This document shows, one piece after another, positions 59,555 to 64,000 of a DNA stretch of 64,000 bases. A program made the translations under genes and the position numbers. The DNA is taken from assembly GCF_022664455.2 (NCBI RefSeq), contig NZ_JAKRKC020000002.1:2542001-2606000 (forward strand), in the 5' to 3' direction. The notes beneath the pieces were generated by a model, which saw only the letters and a list, made by a program, of their open reading frames with translations, searched no databases and was not told the DNA's origin. This DNA comes from Actinomadura luzonensis (lineage in GTDB: Bacteria > Actinomycetota > Actinomycetes > Streptosporangiales > Streptosporangiaceae). The first letter of the stretch is position 1. The number at the start of each line of letters is the position of its first letter.

Positions 59555-60882
59555 GGTCGTTCCTTTCCTGTGCCGCCGGCGGCCGCGCTGGCGGTCCACC
59601 GGGGGCCGTGCGGGTAGGCGTACGCGGCGCGGGAGGCCGGACGCATCTCGGCGCCCCCGCCCGGCCGGGCGGGAGGGACGTAGCGGCCGTCCCTGATCAC
59701 CACCGGGTCGGTGAAGTGCTCGTGCAGGTGGTCGATGTACTCGATGACGCGGTCCTCGGTGGTGCCGCTGACGGCCACGTAGTCGAACATCGACAGGTGC
59801 TGGACCATCTCGCACAGGCCGACGCCGCCCGCGTGCGGGCACACCGGCACTCCGAACTTGGCGGCCAGCAGCAGGACGGCGATGTTCTCGTTGACCCCGG
59901 CGACCCTGGCCGCGTCGAGCTGCAGGATGTCGATCGCCTCCGCCTGGAGGAACTGCTTGAACATCACCCGGTTGTGCGTGTGCTCGCCGGTGGCGACCTT
60001 GATCGGCGCGACCTGCCGGCGGATGGCGGCGTGGCCGAGCACGTCGTCGGGCGAGGTGGGCTCCTCGATCCAGTACAGGTCGAACTCGGCGAGGGGGGCC
60101 AGCCACTCGATCGCCTGGCCGACGTTCCATGCCTGGTTGGCGTCCACGGCGATGCGCACCCCTGGGCCGACCGCCTCCCTGGCCAGCCGTACCCGCCGGG
60201 CGTCCGCCGCCCGGTCGGCGCCGACCTTCAGCTTGATCTGGCGGAAGCCGTCGGCGACCGCCTCCTTGGCCAGCCGGACCAGCTTGTCGTCGGTGTAGCC
60301 GAGCCAGCCCGGAGTGGTGGTGTAGGCCGGGTAGCCCTCGGCCAGCAGCCGTTCGAGGCGTCCGGCGCGGCCCGGCTCGGCGCGGCGCAGCAGGGCCAGC
60401 GCCTCACCGGGGGTGAGCGCGTCCTCCAGGTAGCGGAAGTCGACGACGTCGACGATCTCCTCCGGGGGGAGGTCCGACAGCAGCCGCCACAGCGGCTTGC
60501 CGGCCCGGCGCGCGCGGAGGTCCCACAGGGCGTTGAGCACGGCGCCCGCCGCCATGTGGATGACGCCCTTCTCCGGGCCGAGCCAGCGGAGCTGGCTGTC
60601 GCCGGTCAGCCGGCGCGACACCCCGCCGAGGTCGGCGAGCACCTCGGCGGCCGGCCGCCCGGTGACCAGCGGCGCCAGCGACCGCACGGCGGCGACGGCG
60701 AGCTCGTTGCCGCGCCCCACGGTGAAGGCGAGCCCGTGCCCTTCCTGTCCGCCGCTGGTCCGCACGATCACGTACGCGGCGGAGTAGTCCGGCTCGGGGT
60801 TCATGGCGTCGGAGCCGTCGAGGTGCCGGGAGGTCGGGAACCGGATGTCGTGGGCCTCGACCGCGGAGATCAGCTCGGTCAC
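59551..60882 (-). CDS. L-fuconate dehydratase-like enolase-superfamily enzyme
   Basis: An enolase-superfamily acid-sugar dehydratase of about 443 residues. It matches L-fuconate dehydratases in DIRFPTSRHLDGSDAMNPEP and EGHGLAFTVGRGNE, with catalytic Lys in IKLKVG, metal ligand in AVDANQAWNV, E in YWIEEPTSPDD, and TGEHTHN/HAGGVGLCE later. The GTG at 60882 (VTELISAVEAHDIRF) fits the family N terminus; an ATG at 60927 would add 15 residues without a ribosome binding site. First gene of the operon with the sugar ABC transporter; the rest of the fuconate pathway is not in this window. Confidence 0.87.
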   Translation of the reverse strand: MTELISAVEAHDIRFPTSRHLDGSDAMNPEPDYSAAYVIVRTSGGQEGHGLAFTVGRGNELAVAAVRSLAPLVTGRPAAEVLADLGGVSRRLTGDSQLRWLGPEKGVIHMAAGAVLNALWDLRARRAGKPLWRLLSDLPPEEIVDVVDFRYLEDALTPGEALALLRRAEPGRAGRLERLLAEGYPAYTTTPGWLGYTDDKLVRLAKEAVADGFRQIKLKVGADRAADARRVRLAREAVGPGVRIAVDANQAWNVGQAIEWLAPLAEFDLYWIEEPTSPDDVLGHAAIRRQVAPIKVATGEHTHNRVMFKQFLQAEAIDILQLDAARVAGVNENIAVLLLAAKFGVPVCPHAGGVGLCEMVQHLSMFDYVAVSGTTEDRVIEYIDHLHEHFTDPVVIRDGRYVPPARPGGGAEMRPASRAAYAYPHGPRWTASAAAGGTGKERP

Positions 60883-60965
60883 GTTGGCCCGCCCTGGCGA
60901 CGTGTGCGCACGAAGGTGCACCTCCATTGGCTGTTTCCGGGAGGTGAAGAGAACTTCACCACCAG

Positions 60966-61110
60966 AACATGGGATGTCTTTGTAATCCCCGTCGAGGTGG
61001 TGTGTCTAGATGCTGGGCACAAATCCCGAGAATGTGGCGAACCGGCCGTCCATGGAGGAGCAGACAGCCCATGTCTGTTGCGTGACCTCGATCGGACATG
61101 GGATGTCTGT
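60966..61110. promoter_or_regulatory. Three GntR-type operators
   Basis: Box 1 AACATGGGATGTCTT (60966-60980); box 2 CAGACAGCCCATGTCTG (61061-61077, inverted orientation); box 3 GACATGGGATGTC with TG following (core 61095-61107). All share ACATGGG-N-TGTCT. They fill the gap between the divergent dehydratase operon and the GntR gene, so the GntR protein is the likely binder. Confidence 0.8.
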
Positions 61111-61169
61111 TAGGTTGCGAGCGTGAAGCGCGTGCTGAGCGAGCGGCCCCGCCGCTGGAGGGCGTCCCC

Positions 61170-61919
61170 GTGTCCCTGACCGACGAGGCGATCAGCCGCA
61201 TCCGCGGGCTCATCCAGTCGGGCGAGCTGCCCCCGGGAGCGCGGCTGCCGTCGGAGCCGCAGCTCGCCGCGCAGCTCGGCGTGTCCCGAAACCCCCTGCG
61301 GGAGGCGGTCAAGGCGCTGGTGGTGGCCCGGGTGCTCGACGTACGGCGGGGCGACGGCACCTACGTCACCAGCCTGGAGCCGCGGCTGCTGCTGGAGGGG
61401 CTGGGGCTGGCCGTCGAGCTGCTGCGCGACGACACCCTGCTGGAGACCGTCCAGGTGCGGCGGATGCTGGAGCCCGAGGCGACCGCCCTGGCCGCGTCCA
61501 TGATCACCGCCGAGCGGCTCGACGAGATCGGCGAGCACCTGGCCGCGATGCGCGCCGCCAGCGACGACGTGGAGAAGCTCAACCACCACGACGCCGCCTT
61601 CCACCGCGCCGTGGTGCGCGCGACCGGCAACGAGACGCTGTCCACCCTGCTCGACGGCATCTCCGGGCGGACGCTGCGGATGCGGGTGTGGCGCGGCACG
61701 ATCGAGGCCGGCAGCTCGCACAAGACCGTCGCCGAGCACGAGGCGATCTACAACGCGCTGGCCGCCGGCGACGCGCGGCTCGCCCAGGCCGCGGCGCTGA
61801 TGCACATCGGCACGACCGAGACCTGGCTGCGCTCGGTGCTCGGGGACGTCGGCGGCTCCCGCGCCCAGGACGGGAGCGCGGGCGGCCGACGGGCCCAGGA
61901 CGGGAGCGCGGGCCGCTGA
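61170..61919 (+). CDS. GntR/FadR-type (FCD) regulator
   Basis: A 249-residue GntR regulator. The winged helix is LTDEAISRIRGLIQSGELPP followed by LPSEPQLAAQLGVSRNPLRE and GDGTYVTS; the FCD ligand domain (about 85-225) has metal-site residues in VRRMLEPEATALA, HHDAAFHRAVV and TVAEHEAIYNAL. GTG 61170 follows GGAGGG; the in-frame ATG at 61098 lies inside operator box 3 and is unlikely. The C-terminal tail RAQDGSAG is duplicated by a 30-bp tandem repeat. It probably represses the divergent fuconate operon until a hexonate binds. Confidence 0.9.
   Translation: MSLTDEAISRIRGLIQSGELPPGARLPSEPQLAAQLGVSRNPLREAVKALVVARVLDVRRGDGTYVTSLEPRLLLEGLGLAVELLRDDTLLETVQVRRMLEPEATALAASMITAERLDEIGEHLAAMRAASDDVEKLNHHDAAFHRAVVRATGNETLSTLLDGISGRTLRMRVWRGTIEAGSSHKTVAEHEAIYNALAAGDARLAQAAALMHIGTTETWLRSVLGDVGGSRAQDGSAGGRRAQDGSAGR
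61862..61911 (+). repeat. 30-bp in-frame duplication at the gntR 3' end
   Basis: GCCCAGGACGGGAGCGCGGG occurs at 61862-61881 and again at 61892-61911, encoding RAQDGSAG twice at the very C terminus of the regulator. Confidence 0.8.
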
Positions 61920-61941
61920 CGGTCCCCGGCCGCGCCGGCGG

Positions 61942-63705
61942 TCAGCCCCGCGTCCACTTCTGGCTGGTCGTGCCGGTGCACGACCACAGCTGCACCTTCG
62001 TGCCGTTCGCGGTGCCGAAGTTGCTCGCCTCCACGCACAGGCCGGACTGCACGCCGGTGATGGTGCCGTCGGCGTTGACGTTCCACTGCTGGTTGGCCTG
62101 GCCGTTGCAGTCCCAGATGACCACCGGGGTGCCGTTGCCGGTGCCCTGCCCGCCGGCGTCGAGGCACTTGGAGCCGTAGACCTGGAGCTGCTTGGCGGCG
62201 GTCGGCTGCCACTGCTGGTTGACGCCGCCGTTGCAGTCCCACAGCGCCAGCTGCGTGCCGTTCGTCCTGGACAGGCCCGGGACGTCCAGGCAGCGGCCGG
62301 CGTTGACGTTGCGCAGCGCCGAGGCCGCGGGAGTGCCGCCGTCCGGGGGCAGGAGCGTGACGGTGAAGGCGTCGTCGACGTTCGTGTGCGGCAGGTTGAC
62401 CGTCGTGCCGTTGCCGGACAGGGTCACCACCGTGTCCCGCACGGTCACCGGCCCCTGGACGGCGGCGCCGTTGTCGTACGGGATGCGCTCGACGACCACC
62501 CGCACCTGGTTGTCGCGGACGATGCCGCTGGTGGTGTCCAGCCGTTGCAGGCCGACCGCCACGTTGCCCGTCGTGCTGCCGCCGCCGACCAGGATCTTCG
62601 CCACTCCGCTCGCCTTGGTCGCGAACGCGTCGTAGGAGGAGCTGGGGGTGACGGACACGATCTGGCCGGTCTGCGACCCGTAGAAGCGGTAGGCCCACCA
62701 CTCGCCCTTCGGCCGGTACTGCCCCGAGGAGTCGCGGGTCAGCAGGTTGGCGAGGTCGTTGTGCAGGTTGCCGCCGCCCGCCCAGTTGGCCCGCAGGCCG
62801 TCGGCGCCGGCCCGCTCCAGGCGGGCGATGTACCAGGCGCCGTCGGCGGGGTTCTGCTCGCCGGCCGCGCCGTACTCGTTGATCTGGTACGGGCGCGGGT
62901 GGGGGATGCCGCGCGGGCCGAGGCTCGCGTTCGCCGCCGCGACGTCGGCCACCGGGTCGCCCGGCAGGGAGTGCCAGCTGACGATGTCGGGCACCACGTT
63001 GTTGGCCTTGACGTAGTCGAGGTACTGCGTCCACCAGCCGCCCGTGGACGGCACGCACGCGCAGCTCGGGCCCACGATCAGGTGCGACGGGAACGCCGCC
63101 CTGACGCGCTGGTAGGTGCGCCGCCACAGCTCGAAGTACTGGGACTGGGGCCGGTTCCAGAACAGCGTGATGTTGGGCTCGTTCCACAGGTCCCACTGCA
63201 CCGGGGCGCCGGTCGCCCGTACGTCGCCGATCAGGCGGGTGAGGAAGTTGTCGTAGTCGGTCCAGTCGCCGTTGTCGCCGGGGAAGCGCGAGATGGGGTA
63301 GCCGTCGGCGCCCCACAGGTCGTGGACGAGCAGCACGAACTCGCCGCCCAGGGAGCGGGTGCGCAGCAGCTGGGCGCGGGTCGCGGCCCACCGGCGGTCG
63401 TACCTGCCGGACACCCAGCCGCCCGGGCTGTCGAGCTGCGCGCCGCCGGCGCGCATGTACCGGAACTTCACCTCGGTGTAGAAGCGGTCCGGCGGGCCGG
63501 AGGCGTTCTCGGTCATGCCGTAGATCCACCCGGAGGCGCGGTAGGACGGGGAGCCGCCCGCGGCGCCGAAGTCGACGGTGATGGACTGGTCGGCGGCCTG
63601 GACGGGCCCGGCCGGCAGGACGGACGCGGCGACGAGCGCGCCGATGGACAGCAGTGCGGAGAGGCCGTGGCGGCGTCCGCGCCGTCTCCTGAACCTGGTG
63701 CCCAT
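61942..63705 (-). CDS. Secreted GH39-like glycosidase with CBM13 lectin
   Basis: A 587-residue exported glycosidase. Signal peptide MGTRFRRRRGRRHGLSALLS to about PVQA-ADQ. The catalytic TIM-barrel resembles GH39: acid/base Glu in WDLWNEPN and nucleophile Glu in YQINEYGAAG. The last 130 residues form a ricin-B-type beta-trefoil (CBM13) with three repeats ending QQWQ, QQWN and SQKW. ATG at 63705 follows GGGAGG. It probably cleaves plant polysaccharide side chains outside the cell. LacI-type boxes occur upstream. Confidence 0.87.
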   Translation of the reverse strand: MGTRFRRRRGRRHGLSALLSIGALVAASVLPAGPVQAADQSITVDFGAAGGSPSYRASGWIYGMTENASGPPDRFYTEVKFRYMRAGGAQLDSPGGWVSGRYDRRWAATRAQLLRTRSLGGEFVLLVHDLWGADGYPISRFPGDNGDWTDYDNFLTRLIGDVRATGAPVQWDLWNEPNITLFWNRPQSQYFELWRRTYQRVRAAFPSHLIVGPSCACVPSTGGWWTQYLDYVKANNVVPDIVSWHSLPGDPVADVAAANASLGPRGIPHPRPYQINEYGAAGEQNPADGAWYIARLERAGADGLRANWAGGGNLHNDLANLLTRDSSGQYRPKGEWWAYRFYGSQTGQIVSVTPSSSYDAFATKASGVAKILVGGGSTTGNVAVGLQRLDTTSGIVRDNQVRVVVERIPYDNGAAVQGPVTVRDTVVTLSGNGTTVNLPHTNVDDAFTVTLLPPDGGTPAASALRNVNAGRCLDVPGLSRTNGTQLALWDCNGGVNQQWQPTAAKQLQVYGSKCLDAGGQGTGNGTPVVIWDCNGQANQQWNVNADGTITGVQSGLCVEASNFGTANGTKVQLWSCTGTTSQKWTRG

Positions 63706-63718
63706 GCGCGCCTCCCGG

Positions 63719-63789
63719 TCGAATCGATTCGGCACCAGAAGCTCAACCGTTTCCGGTCTGCCTGTCAAGAGATCACCGAATCGGTTCGA
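63719..63789. promoter_or_regulatory. LacI-type boxes before the GH39-like gene
   Basis: CGAATCGATTCG (63720-63731), a perfect palindrome 14 bp from the start codon, and CGAATCGGTTCG (63778-63789), identical to the core of the boxes before the GH63-like gene. Both positions suit repression. Confidence 0.78.
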
Positions 63790-63945
63790 GCCAGAGTGAA
63801 AGTTTCATCGTGGCGAGGGGAATCGCGCTGCTGGGGACGGCTCCGGCGCGAGGCGGGGCCCGGGGATCCTTGACAGGACGTCACGGCTCGTATTGGCTCG
63901 CCCGCACCATCACAGAGTCATCCGCACGGCCGGGCCTGCCGGTGA

Positions 63946-63959
63946 TGTTAGCGCTAACA
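63946..63959 (+). promoter_or_regulatory. LacI-type palindrome of the gene beyond the window
   Basis: TGTTAGCGCTAACA is a perfect 14-bp palindrome, a classic LacI-family operator form and different from the TCGAATCGGTTCGA boxes. A TTGACA lies at 63870-63875. GGAGGAG at 63991-63997 is a strong ribosome binding site, so a plus-strand gene must start immediately after base 64000. Confidence 0.75.
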
Positions 63960-64000
63960 CGCGCGCGGGCGTCGGGTCTTCCACCCCCCAGGAGGAGATC

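Overview
The window is very GC-rich DNA with tightly packed genes, GTG/TTG starts and many ATGA/TGATG overlaps. This fits a filamentous actinobacterium. Family content (TfuA-YcaO RiPP genes, SARP and PucR regulators, WD40 serine/threonine kinases, CBM13 glycosidases) suggests Streptosporangiaceae or relatives such as Nonomuraea; that assignment is inference. I see no tRNA, rRNA, CRISPR array or transposase.

Layout. 1-4.4 kb: 3' part of a two-component system, a small secreted protein, a cold-shock protein and a secreted phosphoesterase. 4.7-8.2 kb: histidine phosphatase, GPH-type sugar symporter with a ChbG/YdjC deacetylase, and a secreted Asp/His-tailed protein. 8.4-10.9 kb: a redox operon (Ohr/OsmC, molybdopterin oxidoreductase, cytochrome b561) and a CGNR regulator, tied together by three copies of one 21-bp palindrome. 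10.9-12.8 kb: ABC-F ribosome-protection gene behind a 9-codon leader ORF and competing hairpins. 13-17.7 kb: a divergent NAD-dependent DNA ligase, a tyrosine phosphatase, a DUF6624 protein and an unlinked hemC. 17.8-22.5 kb: orphan LacI regulator, a MaoC/amidohydrolase/SDR operon divergent from MarR, then a decayed CoA-transferase tail and two small genes. 22.6-34.1 kb: secreted phospholipase-D-like protein, MFS transporter with a frameshifted ArsR-type regulator, two secreted proteins, a kinase/WD40 protein and a PucR regulator.

34.3-47.8 kb is the most interesting region. It is a RiPP biosynthetic cluster with an unusual set of maturation enzymes: an ATP-grasp ligase, a YcaO-TfuA pair (thioamide-type chemistry), a radical SAM/SPASM enzyme with a separate PqqD-like RRE protein, a FAD oxidoreductase, an S9 peptidase, an ABC exporter, and SARP and LuxR-type regulators. 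Two near-identical 89-residue precursors end in CACxIWSGAGQNAS. The transporter-YcaO-TfuA operon and the precursor operon share the same promoter, with matching element and spacing. Directly beyond, at 48.0-52.9 kb, a coupled four-gene operon begins with a 70-residue protein that aligns without gaps to the precursor leader (19 of 50 identical) but has no core. It is followed by a class III cyclase/AAA regulator, a subtilase without signal peptide, and a GAF protein.

53-64 kb is carbohydrate catabolism: a GH63-like glycosidase divergent from a LacI regulator; an L-fuconate-dehydratase-like enolase with an RbsABC-type sugar transporter, divergent from a GntR/FCD regulator with three operator copies; and a secreted GH39-like/CBM13 glycosidase. 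The LacI-type boxes before the GH63-like gene recur before the GH39-like gene, suggesting one regulon. The window ends just after a LacI-type palindrome and a strong ribosome binding site, so another gene starts immediately beyond.
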